From assembly GCF_030272615.1 (NCBI RefSeq), contig NC_081409.1, forward strand, positions 476,119,573 through 476,183,572: a DNA stretch of 64,000 bases. Reading direction: 5' to 3'. Positions 1 to 10,143 of this stretch are shown in pieces. Numbering within the stretch: position 1 is the first letter of the stretch; each line of letters starts with the position of its first letter. A program made the position numbers and the translations under genes. The notes beneath the pieces were generated by a model. That model saw nothing but the letters and a program-made list of their open reading frames with translations, made no database searches and was not told the DNA's origin. This DNA is from Cryptomeria japonica. Its lineage: Eukaryota > Streptophyta > Pinopsida > Cupressales > Cupressaceae.

Positions 1-860
1 AATGACCCCCATTTCTGGAACTCAGGAACCTAAGTTTCTAAAGTGGGCAAAAGAAAATGACGAAGGAAATGACTTATCATTTTAGTAACTCAGGGACTCA
101 GGTTTTCGAAATGATAAGACAACGAAAAAAACCCCTAACCCGAAAACTCGGTCCGAGGTTAGGGAAAAACCGAAAAAAAAAGAACAATTTGCAAAAACAA
201 GCAAAATCTAAGAAACCTAAACTAAACCAAACAAAAATATACCTAAGACATGAAAATTCATATAGAGGAGGTGAGAATTCCACCTACCTGGCATGAAAAA
301 TGGAGACAGTACTGAATCGGGCGTGCAGGAGTTCAAGATCGTGAAGTCAGAGCTCTGGATTCACAAGAGTGAGTGCACAAATGAGCTTCAAAATGACCTC
401 CAATCCTATTTATACCCTAATTCGACATCACATTAAATGCACTTTGAGAACTCAGGAACCCAGGTTTCTAAAGTGGCATCACAGACAATGAGCTCGAAAA
501 CTCAGGAACCCAAAGTTCCGAAGTGATGCTTCGAACAAAGACAAAAAAAACTCGGGAGTTCAGGAACCCAAACTTCTGAACAGGAAAACAAAAAAATGAC
601 TCAAAACTTCACAAACCCGAACCTCTAAGGCTAGACAAACAAACAAAGGCAAAAACAAACTCGATAACCTGGGAACCCAGGTTTTAGAAGCAAGAAACAA
701 AACAAGCAAAGACCCACCTCGGGAACCCGGGTTTCCGAAGGGATAAAAACAAAAGCCAAAAAGCCAAAGGGGAAAAACTAACAGAAAAAAAAGACAAAAG
801 AGGGGACCCGAATTTTTTCGTGAAATTAAAATGATGGGGCTAGATATGTAGGGCATAACA
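1..860. repeat. Degenerate interspersed motif array
   Basis: About nine diverged copies of a motif of the form ctcaggaacccaggtttctaaag recur roughly every 30-60 bp (starts near 18, 87, 449, 499, 560, 665, 716), separated by A-rich spacers. Many copies contain a short inverted repeat; near 667-684 the arms are AACCTGGG and CCCAGGTT. No convincing protein is encoded: the short ORFs are low-complexity K/N-rich or their reverse shadows. It may be part of an LTR U3 region or a minisatellite. No partner copy is visible in the window. Confidence 0.5.
406..414 (-). promoter_or_regulatory. TATA-box-like site
   Basis: On the minus strand the sequence reads GGGTATAAATAGGATT, a good plant TATA box, followed by about 100 bp that could be a leader and then an ATG near 290. 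It lies inside the motif array, so it may be the core promoter of an LTR running leftwards. There is no supporting gene. Confidence 0.35.
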
Positions 861-2400
861 AATGCTGACTATTTGGGAAAAATGACTCTAGGTATTTTAG
901 AACTTCAAGATCTATGGTTTATTCGACACATAAGGCTACTATCATTCAAAACAATGTATAAGAGAAAAAGATGAGTGAGCTCATGAAGAAGAAACCAAAT
1001 CTAGAACTGAACAAGATCAACTCTTAAGTGTGTGTGCATGTTTCATTACTCCATCTTGCTCAATAATGAAGATAAACAAAGGAAATTGGGCCCAAGCTAC
1101 GTAGGTGAAGTCAATCAACGTGTTTCGTGCAATGTCATCCTGGGCATATCTTTGCTACCAGTTAGGCATCCATAGCCCCGACATAGATACCTTTGGCTCC
1201 CGTCAAGCAGAGTTCCACTGCCAGCCAGGTGTCCATAGCCCTGGTGGAGACTACTTGAAACACCCAAATTTAGTTGTTGCAAGTGAGTTATTTCTTGTTT
1301 TTTTTTTCTCTTTTTTTTTCACGTCATAGATTATAGGATGATTATTCCTTTGCAACCTTTAAAAAACTTTCAAACATTGAAGTTCGATTACTGAGTTGGG
1401 AGCCACAGTGGACAATGTGAAACATCCTGACTTCTGATTTTTCACATGGAAACAAGCTCATTTGATATCCTACAAAAAAATTAATGTGACTTAGAGTGAT
1501 GGTGGTGTTGAGTAATCAAGTTAGCCTTTTTTCCAATTGGGAGCCAAGAACTTAGATCATAATTAAACCATTATATATCACTTTGGATGAATGTAGACAA
1601 AGATTTCAAGATTAACCAAATGATAATGAAGTTGTAAAGAGCAAAGAGTCGAAGTCTCTCAATATTTTCCCAATTTGTTATGCAAAGAACATCTTTCCCT
1701 TAGGATCCTTGAAAATAAACAGCTGTCCCAACGTAGTAGAACAAAAACAAACAAAACAAAACAAATAAACAAAAGAGGACTAGAAGAAAAACAAACAAGA
1801 AGCCAAAATAAAACCAAACAATCGACATGCAAATTGAAGAAAACAACAAAACAACAAACCAAAACAATGAGACTAAACTACAATAGTACAAAAGATCTTG
1901 TTAGCATATAATTTTTCAAATTAGTTATGCTCTTAAAATGTTGTTCTCCTCTATTTCTTGGCTTTATACATCGAACACTTTTTTTATCATGAGAATAGTT
2001 ACTGCTGGATTTTTTATGTAGGATGATCTCACAACATTGGTCCTCTTCTATTTATGATCCATCTCCTAAGATTCAACCATCAATTAGGCATATTGAGGGT
2101 GGCATTGAGATAGAAAAGGGAATTTGAGATCTTTGTAGGCATGAGTATTGCCAAGGTGTATGTTTTTATAGCATCTCAGGAAGCATAATGAGAGAAGGCA
2201 TAGCCCTTATGAATGGTAGAAGTTCTTGTTTGATTATTAATCTTTTGTATCCTTAAGAGGAAGTAAAAATTACAAATAGTTGAAAGTTGCATTATTGGGA
2301 AAAGTTACCCTGATAAAAACACTTAGACAACAAATACTAGCTTTTGATTGGTGTATCATATATCAATAAGCAAGCATGGAAATCCAAGGTCAGACCTATC
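861..2400. other. Unassigned intergenic DNA
   Basis: No coding region is recognised. A diverged tandem pair of about 55 bp occurs near 1160-1250, each copy containing a variant of ggcatccatagcccc. 1730-1870 is A-rich low-complexity DNA (aaaacaaacaaaac type). Nothing else stands out. Confidence 0.4.
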
Positions 2401-2850
2401 GGCATCACTCTTGGTGACTATAGCATAGAGTCAATAGCGGCTATATCAGAGAAGCATGTACCGATAAGGCTCATCGGTATAGTGAACATAAGCGGCAAAA
2501 GCAAAAAATTGTCTTGCCAATAGCCGATGAGGCTATCGGTAAGACTTATACTGATAAGTGCAATAATGAAAATGTCCATCGGTGAAGGTTGTAGCGAAAA
2601 GAAAGCCATCAGGGAAACAATGCTTATCGCTATGATCCTAAATGAGTTAACTCGATAGCTGATGAAAGTATCAGGACAACCTACGCTGATGCATTAGAAA
2701 ATAAAGTTGTCAGGTTAGGATATCCCAATGAAGAAGAATAAGTTACCTAGATAAAAGAAAGGTTTTGTAGAGGGAAATACATATCAGGAAGACATATCTT
2801 GATGAACCATTGTCTCATCAGAATTCAAAACTGAAACAATGGTTTAATAT
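2400..2850. other. LTR-like or leader DNA with recurring atcggt/ccgat words
   Basis: This stretch repeats short words such as atcggt, ccgat and gatgaggct, and leads into the Gypsy-1 gag-like region. DNA of similar character follows Gypsy-1 pol at 9430-9720, so both could be LTR sequence. I could not align them convincingly by eye, so no LTR pair is claimed. Confidence 0.3.
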
Positions 2851-3022
2851 TTAATGCTCGCAGCAGGTGTATCTATGGCTCACACGAGGCAAATTTCATT
2901 GCAAGTCAGTATGCAAATATATCCGACATATGAGTTAATATTGTTTAGTCCGTGTTGCACACTAGAAAAGGATAATTCACAGAGAGCATACATTAAATTT
3001 CCAGAGACCATAGAAAAGAGTT

Positions 3023-5190
3023 GTGATCACAAAGATGGACACATCATGTTTAATCAGGAAGAAAAGGGTGGTGAAGAGTCCGGAGTTCAAGGCGAAAAAG
3101 ACTAAGACAGAAGATGCGCCTCCTGTGAGAAGATTGAATCAATATATGATTCAACAAATGCAAGCACCCGACTTGAAGTCCAAAAGATCGAAGCAACACC
3201 TACCTGGGAGAGACCAATTGGAAGATAAATATAGAGAGGTCGGGGATGTTTAGACAAAGGTAAGGGGTATGAATTGTTTCTTTTTCATTAGCTAAGGAGA
3301 AACAAGGAGATTCCACTTTGTAATCCATGGATGATGAATCTGGGTAAGTTAACTGTCCCAAATGTTTTTGTAAGCATAAGGCTGCTGGAGGTTATGGTTA
3401 GGAACTATAATTCCACAAAGAGGTATATTCAATTCCCAAATGGTGATTCTTTTATTAGGTTTTTTGTTGATACTATAAATGAGGTTTTTAATTTAGATCC
3501 AAACCCTGACACACCCTTGTCTTTTGGGGAATTAGAAGAAGAATATCTTAGGATGGACACCACATACACTGGTTGGAAACTTGCCATTCATAAAGCACAA
3601 CCAGGGAAGTCAACTGAGGAAGATGGGCCTCCTTTTACCATTGATTTATTTAGGCATTACTTGTAGTATACATACATGTCATGCGGACAAGTTGGAGGAG
3701 TTGAGGTGCCTGATTTGGCTACTGGGCCACTGGTTTTAGCCTCAGACATACAAATGTATGAACCCGGGCCCTTTAATTATGTTGCATACCTAGTAGAAAA
3801 ATTGCATGAAGGTTTTTTAAACCTAAGGGATAATCCAAATCCTACTTTCAATTTTACTCATTGCAAATGCATTTGATTATGTTCTACGGACATATAAGTG
3901 GTTTATGGCCAGAAGACCTTAAATTACATACAAGAAATAGGGAGGGTGAGGAACAACCTTTGCAAATGTGGACATCTCTTTGGGATTGTCAATATATGAG
4001 ATCCAATTACATTAAGTTTGAAGAGATCATAGTAAAACCATTGTACAAAATGTATGGAGTTCCTTGTGAAGGATCCATTTCTGAGGAAATTAAGAGATTC
4101 TTAAGGCCTAAAGACTTTGATGACAAGAAAATTGTTGACCACAATTGGGGAGACTAGTTTGTAAATAAAGATTTCACATGTTTTAGAATATTTGGATTTG
4201 AAGGAATCCCTTATATGCTACCTAAATTAGTCCCAGAAAGGATAGCCTATTTAGATATTATACTATAGCTGAGTGTATCAAATGCTAAGCATTTTGCTGA
4301 TCAGCACAAACAAGCTTTCATGCCTGGAACATTAAGTTTTGGTGATTTTACAATTGTGTCCACAAAATCTTATGAAATCATCAACGAAAAATTAATGGAA
4401 GAATATAACCTATTTGAGCACTATGCTAGAAAAAATTATGATCCTGAAGGTTATATACACTCTTGCAAGAAGAGGTGAAACCTGGGAGATATAGAAGCCC
4501 AAGAAGTGATTGATAAACTAAATAAGGAATTGGTAGAAAAGAAACAAAAATTACAGGAAATTGGAACTAAGGAGGAAGAAGCAGAGAGTGAATCTGATGA
4601 GAGTGGAGCCATCTCTAGGTACCAAATACTAGAGAAAGAAGAGGAACCCAATGTGCAGGAACAAATTGTGGCAAGACTATAGATTCATGATGATTCTAGG
4701 TTGGAAGAATATTCTACCTTTGTTGCAGATAATGTTTTTATTAAATCAAAAGAATTCAAATCATTTTTATAAAATTTCAAGGGAAAGAAACTGAGGGATT
4801 CCATTCAAAACATCATACCAGAAAATGAAGCCAAATTGTTGAGAAGGTTGAAAGAGGAAATAGATGTTGAATTGGTCACAATGACCCCTCAAAAGGGAAA
4901 ACAATTTCTTACAGATGCTAGAGTGATTTTGTTCCCTGGATGGGATCTTAGTGCATCAATTATTTTTGATAATTTTCTACATTCAGAGAATAAGAAATTT
5001 AAATTAGATGTACAGGGTGTTAATGATGTATTTATTGTGTCATATTTTGGTCAAGATGAATAAGCTCTACGGTTATGGGCTTTGTACCCCCCTAATAAAA
5101 GGCCTAAAATCATTGATGTTGATAAAGCTTTTGGGCATATGATGAATCTTAAGGTTGGGGAGATTGACCCTATTGTTTCTGCAGATATTT
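3023..5190 (+). pseudogene. Gypsy-1 gag-like region
   Basis: Several open segments follow one another (3023-3253, 3331-3666, 3676-4157, 4180-4680 and 4836-5063), separated by single stops or small shifts, and together look like one decayed protein. The N-terminal part is globular. Around 4490-4640 the sequence is K/E-rich and probably coiled coil, followed by an acidic stretch. I see no CCHC zinc knuckle, which most plant Gypsy gags have. Assignment to gag rests on position directly upstream of protease, not on recognised homology. It could instead be an extra ORF such as those carried by Tat elements. Confidence 0.5.
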
Positions 5191-5242
5191 AGGGTCCACC
5201 ATAACCAAAAACCCAACACAAGTAGACCCATTTTATCTCACT

Positions 5243-5740
5243 TTGGTGGTAAACAATAAGAAAGTGAAGAATTGTATGATCGACTCAGGAGCAACCATAA
5301 ATGTTATGCCTGTTGGAGTGATGAAAGAGATTGGATTGGAAGTTGATACTACCTTTGGGAAGTGTTATGCCATGGACAACAGGTCGGTTCCAGTGGTTGG
5401 TATCATGAAGGATGTAGAATTCAAATTGGCAGCTTGTCCAGAAGCATCATACAAAACAGATATTATAGTGGTGGATGTCCCTCCAAACTATGGGATGTTG
5501 CTATCTAGGCAATGGTCGAACATGATTGGTGGGTATGTGCAGTTAGATTTATCATATGCTACGATTCCAATCAATGGACATGAGGTAAAAATTGATAGGG
5601 AACCTCGGTCCACATATATCATAGAAGACATGGAAGAATCAGCAAATCAAATATGCTTTTTGCAAACTGATATGGACAATTTCCAATTGCAATTGACAAA
5701 ACCTAAGGTTGACGAGTGGATCCCCATTGAATCATGTATA
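5243..5740 (+). pseudogene. Gypsy-1 retroviral-type aspartic protease
   Basis: The reading frame from 5243 carries the protease signature M-I-D-S-G-A-T-I-N-V-M-P near residue 13 and, about 80 residues later, the typical plant Gypsy pattern V-V-D-V-P-P-N-Y-G-M-L-L-S-R-Q-W. This enzyme would cleave the Gag-Pol polyprotein in the virus-like particle. The catalytic D-S-G is intact. The frame runs without a stop into the RNase H domain, so protease and RNase H were one polyprotein segment. The upstream join to gag is frameshifted. Confidence 0.85.
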
Positions 5741-6150
5741 ACTGGAAAGGATGATCAAGTGTGGAAAATGTTCTTTGATGGGTCTTGTAGCAAGGAAGGG
5801 AGTGGGGCTGGAATGTTATTTATTTCACCCACAGGGGAAACCTACAAATATTCTTTCAAATTGTTATTTGAGTGCACAAATAACATTGCGGAATATGAAG
5901 CCTTACTCACTGGTCTTAATATAGCAGTTAAACATGGAATTAGATTACTTAGCGTATTTGGTGACTCAGAGTTAATAGTCTCACAAGTGAAGGAGAGGTA
6001 TACTTCAAAGCACTTGAGATTGAAATAGTATAGAAATGTTGTCTGGGATACTATAGAACTTTTTGATGCTTTTCAAATAAACTGGATAGACAGATCAAAG
6101 AACATTATGGCAGACTTTTTGGCCAGTATTGCATTGAAGGATAATGATAT
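5741..6150 (+). pseudogene. Gypsy-1 archaeal-type RNase H (aRNH), upstream of RT
   Basis: The segment has F-F-D-G-S-C-S, then N-N-I-A-E-Y-E-A-L, then F-G-D-S-E-L, and after the stop N-I-M-A-D-F-L-A. These supply the D, E, D and D of an RNase H fold; the AEYEA and ADFLA forms are characteristic of the additional RNase H of plant Tat elements. A TAG at 6026-6028 interrupts the frame in a place where a C-to-T change from CAG would explain it. In the Tat elements I know, this domain follows the native RNase H and precedes integrase. Here it directly precedes RT. Confidence 0.8.
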
Positions 6151-6479
6151 AACATTAGCTGGGATATTTGAAGTAGAGATGAAAGTAAGACCATCTATTC
6201 CTGACAACTTATATAATTGGCAAGTGTTTCAAGATGATGCAAACCTACTGAAATTCTTACAGTGTGTTGATCACTATCAGAGTCAGGCTATAAATTTCAA
6301 TGACTTTGTGGAAAAGACTGAAGGTAAAGAAACTTTATTTGGACATGAAATCATACAACTGAAGTCAAACAAATTACCAAGAGGCCTAGTAGCATTAGAA
6401 AGGGCTTTCAATACTCAGGATGTGATTGAGACTAAAGGATCAAGTGTTAAAGAAAGTGATGTGGAACAAGTCAATTTAG

Positions 6480-7350
6480 GAAATGAAGAAACCCCCAGAA
6501 ATGTTTTTATTGGGAAAAGGTTAACTTCTACCATGAGGCAACAACTGACAACATTGCTAAAGAGGTATAAACATGTGTTCGCATGGTCTTATGAAGATCT
6601 CAAAGCTTACAGAGAAGATCTTTTTCAGCATGAGATACCACTTAACCAGAAGCTAAACCATTTAGACAAAAGCAGAGACCTATTAATCCAACACTGTTAC
6701 CAAAAATGAGGGAAGAGATCATAAAAATGAAAGATGCAGGAATTATTGAACCCTGCAGATATTCCACATGGGTCTCTAACTTGGTGCCGGTCGGAAAGAA
6801 GAATGGGGATATTAGATTGTGTGTGGACTTTAGAAACTTAAACATATCATCTCTAAAGGACAATTATCCATTGCCAAATATGGATAACATGTCGCAAAAG
6901 GTGACAGGGTGTGAGTTATTGTCTATGATGGATGGGTTTTCAGGTTATAATCAGGTGAAAGTTAAAGAAACTAAAAAATATAAGACAACCTTTACAACTC
7001 CATGGGGCACTTATGTCTATGCACGAATGCCATTCAGATTGACTAATGCTGGTGCTACATTTCAGAGGGCAATGGATGTGGCTTTTGCAGAGCTGATTGA
7101 TGTAATCATGGTAGTATACCAAGATGACTTAACTGCATACTCAAAGAAAGCTGATGATCATTGTGAGCATCTTGAAAAGATATTCAAGAAAGCCTTAGAG
7201 TATGGGATTTCCTTGAATCCTAAAAAATGCCACTTTGGTGTCGAAGAAGGAAAGTTACATGGACACATAGTATCCAAGGAAGGGGTAAGAATTGACCTTG
7301 AAAGGGTGGCAGCTATCAATGAGGTTCCCATTCCCCGAACTATCAAGGCC
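6480..7350 (+). pseudogene. Gypsy-1 reverse transcriptase
   Basis: The N-terminal part (about 6505-6670) has the familiar K-R-Y-K-H-V-F-A-W-S-Y-E-D pattern. A one-base shift near 6668 breaks the frame, and the main domain continues from 6706. Visible motifs are K-K-N-G-D-I-R-L-C-V-D-F-R-N-L-N, the fingers/palm segment D-G-F-S-G-Y-N-Q and the catalytic box V-Y-Q-D-D. The catalytic aspartates are retained. The enzyme would copy element RNA into DNA. As in other Gypsy elements, it is followed by the connection and RNase H region. Confidence 0.9.
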
Positions 7351-7930
7351 ATCCAATCATTCTTGGGACAAATAAATTTTGTAAGAAGGTTTATTTTAAA
7401 TTTTGCAGACATAATAAAACCTATAGTAAGGATGTTAAAGAAAGGAGCCCAAATAGATTGGACTAAGGAAGCAATCGATTCCTTTGTAGCGATCAAAAGA
7501 GCAATTTCAGAAGCACCAGTACTGATCTCTCCAGATTTTAGCAAGCCTTTTATAATATTCTCATTCGCCTCATGTCACACAATAGTAGCAGTATTGCTAC
7601 AGAAGAATCAAGAAGGGTATGAGCAGCCCATTGCATATTTTAGCAAGTCTTTGAGGCCCTCAAAAATAAAATATGAGTTGAATGAAAAGCAAGCTTATGC
7701 CTTGGTCAAATCAGTAAAACAGTTTAGACCGTACTTAGTAGGGGGCTAAAGTTGTAGCATATGTTCCCAATGCAGCAGTGAAAGATATCTTCAGACAAAC
7801 TGAGGTCATGGGCAGAAGATGTAAATGGATCAACCAAATACAAGAGTTCAACATTGAACTCAAAATTTCACAAGTTATCAAAGGTCAAGGATTGGCCAAA
7901 CTCATGACAAGAACTGAGATTGAGGAGTCT
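7351..7930 (+). pseudogene. Gypsy-1 native RNase H, catalytically degenerate
   Basis: The domain follows RT with the usual linker (F-L-G-Q-I-N-F-V-R-R-F) and I-A-Y-F-S-K-S-L. Where active Gypsy enzymes have T-D-A-S, this one has S-F-A-S, so the first catalytic aspartate is missing. A one-base insertion around 7740 shifts the frame before the tether sequence continues from 7778. Loss of the native active site alongside an intact extra RNase H matches the idea that the second domain took over the job. Confidence 0.75.
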
Positions 7931-9241
7931 TGTGTAAATCAAGTAGGGTTGGAAGAAGCCAGCTTCAGTATTGAGAATACAGCATGGTATACTGATATCA
8001 TGTATTACCTTAAGCACTTGAAATGTCTAGATGGTATGACTGATAATCAGAGAAGAACTTTAAAGCTGAAATCTGCAAAATATGTGATTGTCAATGGGGA
8101 CTTGTATTGGAAAAACAGAGATGGGATATTATTATTATGTCTAGATGACTACCAAGCAAAGAAAGTTCTTCAAGAAATGCATGATGGGGTTTGTGGTGGT
8201 CATTTTTTGGCTAGGACTACTGCACACAAGATATTGAGAGGTGGATACTTTTGGCCATGTGTTTTCAATGACTCTTACAGATATGTCAGAAAGTGTGAAG
8301 CTTGTCAAAAAATTTCAGGCAAAATGAAATATCAAGGGTCACTCCCATTAAGACCAATGCTAGCTGAAGAACCATTTTAGTAATGGGGAATAGATTTCAT
8401 AGGAGATATATCAGAAAGATCCAGTGGAGGACACAGGTGGATATTGGTTGCTACAGACTATTTTACCAAGTGGGTAGAGGCAATACCCACTAGACAGGCC
8501 ACTAGTAAAGTGGTAATAAAATTCATTATGGAGAACATTATCACTAGATTTGGTGTTCCTGCAAGGATCATCTCAGACAATGGTATGTCCTTTAGGTCTA
8601 AGGAATTCAACACTTTTTGTGAAGAATATGGTATCAAAATATCTCATTCTTCTCCTTACCATCCTCAAGGAAATGGGCAAGCTGAATCAAGCAACAAAAA
8701 TATCCTAAAGATCATTAAAAAGATGCTAGAACACAACAAAAAGGCATGGGATTCAAAGTTGAGTTTTGCATTATGGGCAGATAGAATAACAGTGAAGAAA
8801 TCTACGGGAAAGTCTCCATTTGAGTTGGTTTATGGCAAAAGAGCTAGATTGCCTTTGGACAATCTCTTGCCTGTACATAGATTCATGACTCAGGAAGGGA
8901 TAGATGTTGAAGACCCCTCACAAGAGAGGATGATGCAATTAGTAGAGCTTGATGAAGTCAGAGCAGAGGCTCAGAAGCAGAATATCAAAATCCAAAATCA
9001 GATGAAGAGATTGTATGACAAGAGGACAACAGATAGGAAATTTTATGTGGGTGATTGGGTCTTAATGTGGAATGCAAGGAGTCAAGACAAAGGCAAGCAT
9101 GGCAAATTTGAGGCCTTGTGGATCAGACCATATGTGATTATGGATAAAAGAGGAGAAGATTCTTACCTTCTCCAAAGTGCAACAGGGGAAGTCCAAGAAT
9201 TGCCAGTACATGGACAATTCTTGAAAAACTTCTTTTCTTGA
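7931..9241 (+). pseudogene. Gypsy-1 integrase
   Basis: The zinc-binding H-H-C-C region is visible (H-D-G-V-C-G-G-H, then C-E-A-C), then the catalytic core with T-D-Y-F-T-K-W, I-S-D-N-G and G-Q-A-E-S. Two consecutive stops (TAG TAA near 8378-8383) precede W-G-I-D-F-I, where the family normally has two glutamines. Both would arise from CAG and CAA by C-to-T change. The C-terminal end V-H-G-Q-F-L-K-N-F-F-S with a stop at 9239-9241 is the normal pol end of this type. No chromodomain follows. Confidence 0.88.
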
Positions 9242-9702
9242 TATATTTTGTTATATGTACAGTAGATTTGGATCCACTTCCATTGTAAATACCATAACTT
9301 GTCAGAATGTATCCTTGCTAACCAGAGATTCTGAATTCTTGAAGACATACACAATATGCCTCCATCCTCAGTCAGAGCCACTGTTGAACAATATATTTGA
9401 ATTTTAAAAAATCTTCCCAAAGGCATGAAAGCTAAAAGATCATCGACCAAAATATCATGTCGAGCATCTCAGAATGAGTTTCACCGAAAGAATAGTTTCA
9501 TCGAAATAAAACACAAAGTGTAAAACACTAAGTTAAGATGTCTTTGGCAAAATATCTCTTTCGGTAAATGAAGGAAAGCCACTCATCGATATCCCAGTTT
9601 CATCGAAGAGTGAAAGGCCAACAAAAGGAGAAGTTGAGGAAATAAAATTTCCGAGGAAGCTTAAAAAGCATTCATCGACAAGCAAATCTTATCGATAAGA
9701 AT
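9242..9702 (+). other. Gypsy-1 3' flank, probably start of 3' LTR
   Basis: This DNA after the pol stop has no coding sequence. From about 9440 it is rich in the words catcga, atcgat and ttcggt, resembling in character the stretch before the element at 2400-2850. A TG start near 9458 is possible, but no polypurine tract is obvious. Confidence 0.3.
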
Positions 9703-10086
9703 ATGTCGATAAAAACAAAAGGGACTTCGTATATGGAAAATCATGTTAAATTCGAAGATGTGCTAAAAGGAGATCTTAAAGAATTGGATGATGGGAACCC
9801 TATTGGAATGCCCTCGATTTATAAAGAGGGAGAATTAATATCTATGGATGAATGGCGGAATGAACTTCTGAGCGTCAAGGATTGGGCTCTGTCAAGATTG
9901 GATCGAAGCAAAGACATGGCTCCTACCGTCAACCAGATGATATTCGAATACCTTTCACAGGGAGAAGAATTAAAGAAACAGAGCATCAAGATCAAGACTT
10001 TTAAAGAAGATGATTACATTCATCATTTAGGGATGCTTAATCTCTTTTTACTTAAGTTTGTTAAGAATGTTCAAATTGATAGTTAG
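9703..10086 (+). CDS. Unknown 127-codon ORF downstream of Gypsy-1 pol
   Basis: I do not recognise this ORF. It is acidic and lysine-rich, with no membrane segment or known motif, and starts at the first of several possible methionines. It is open over 127 codons in an AT-rich region where stops should be common. It lies between the pol end and a TATA-like promoter, so it may be a reading frame inside the U3 of the 3' LTR or a fragment of another element. It is more complete than most coding remnants nearby. Confidence 0.35.
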   Translation: MSIKTKGTSYMENHVKFEDVLKGDLKELDDGNPIGMPSIYKEGELISMDEWRNELLSVKDWALSRLDRSKDMAPTVNQMIFEYLSQGEELKKQSIKIKTFKEDDYIHHLGMLNLFLLKFVKNVQIDS

Positions 10087-10092
10087 TATTTC

Positions 10093-10143
10093 GAAAAGAC
10101 ATGTCTTTTCATAAATAGCCTTTGCTCTCATATATATATGAGA
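10093..10143 (+). promoter_or_regulatory. Candidate LTR core promoter flanked by two perfect palindromes
   Basis: A perfect 18-bp palindrome GAAAAGACATGTCTTTTC (10093-10110) is followed at once by ataaatagcctttgc (10111-10125), with a TATA-like core, and then by a second perfect 18-bp palindrome TCTCATATATATATGAGA (10126-10143). The arrangement resembles a compact promoter with two dimer-binding sites. It follows the unknown ORF directly and would drive transcription to the right. Confidence 0.4.

Larger units (their letters stand above)
2850..9241 (+). mobile_element. Gypsy-1: Tat-like Ty3/Gypsy retrotransposon, internal region, decayed
   Basis: The order on the plus strand is gag-like region (3.0-5.2 kb), aspartic protease (5.24-5.65 kb), archaeal-type RNase H (5.75-6.15 kb), reverse transcriptase (6.5-7.35 kb), ordinary Gypsy RNase H (7.35-7.9 kb) and integrase (7.95-9.24 kb). 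It has several in-frame stops and at least two frameshifts, so it cannot be active. A second RNase H is typical of the plant Tat lineage, but its position before RT is unusual. Paired LTRs were not recognised. There is no chromodomain after the integrase. Confidence 0.85.

Noticed and set aside
1675-1911. K/Q/T-rich 78-codon ORF
   Set aside because: It follows an A-rich low-complexity tract and has no protein-like features beyond composition.
2400-9720. 2400-2850 and 9440-9720 as the two LTRs of Gypsy-1
   Set aside because: They share word composition but I could not align them over any useful length.
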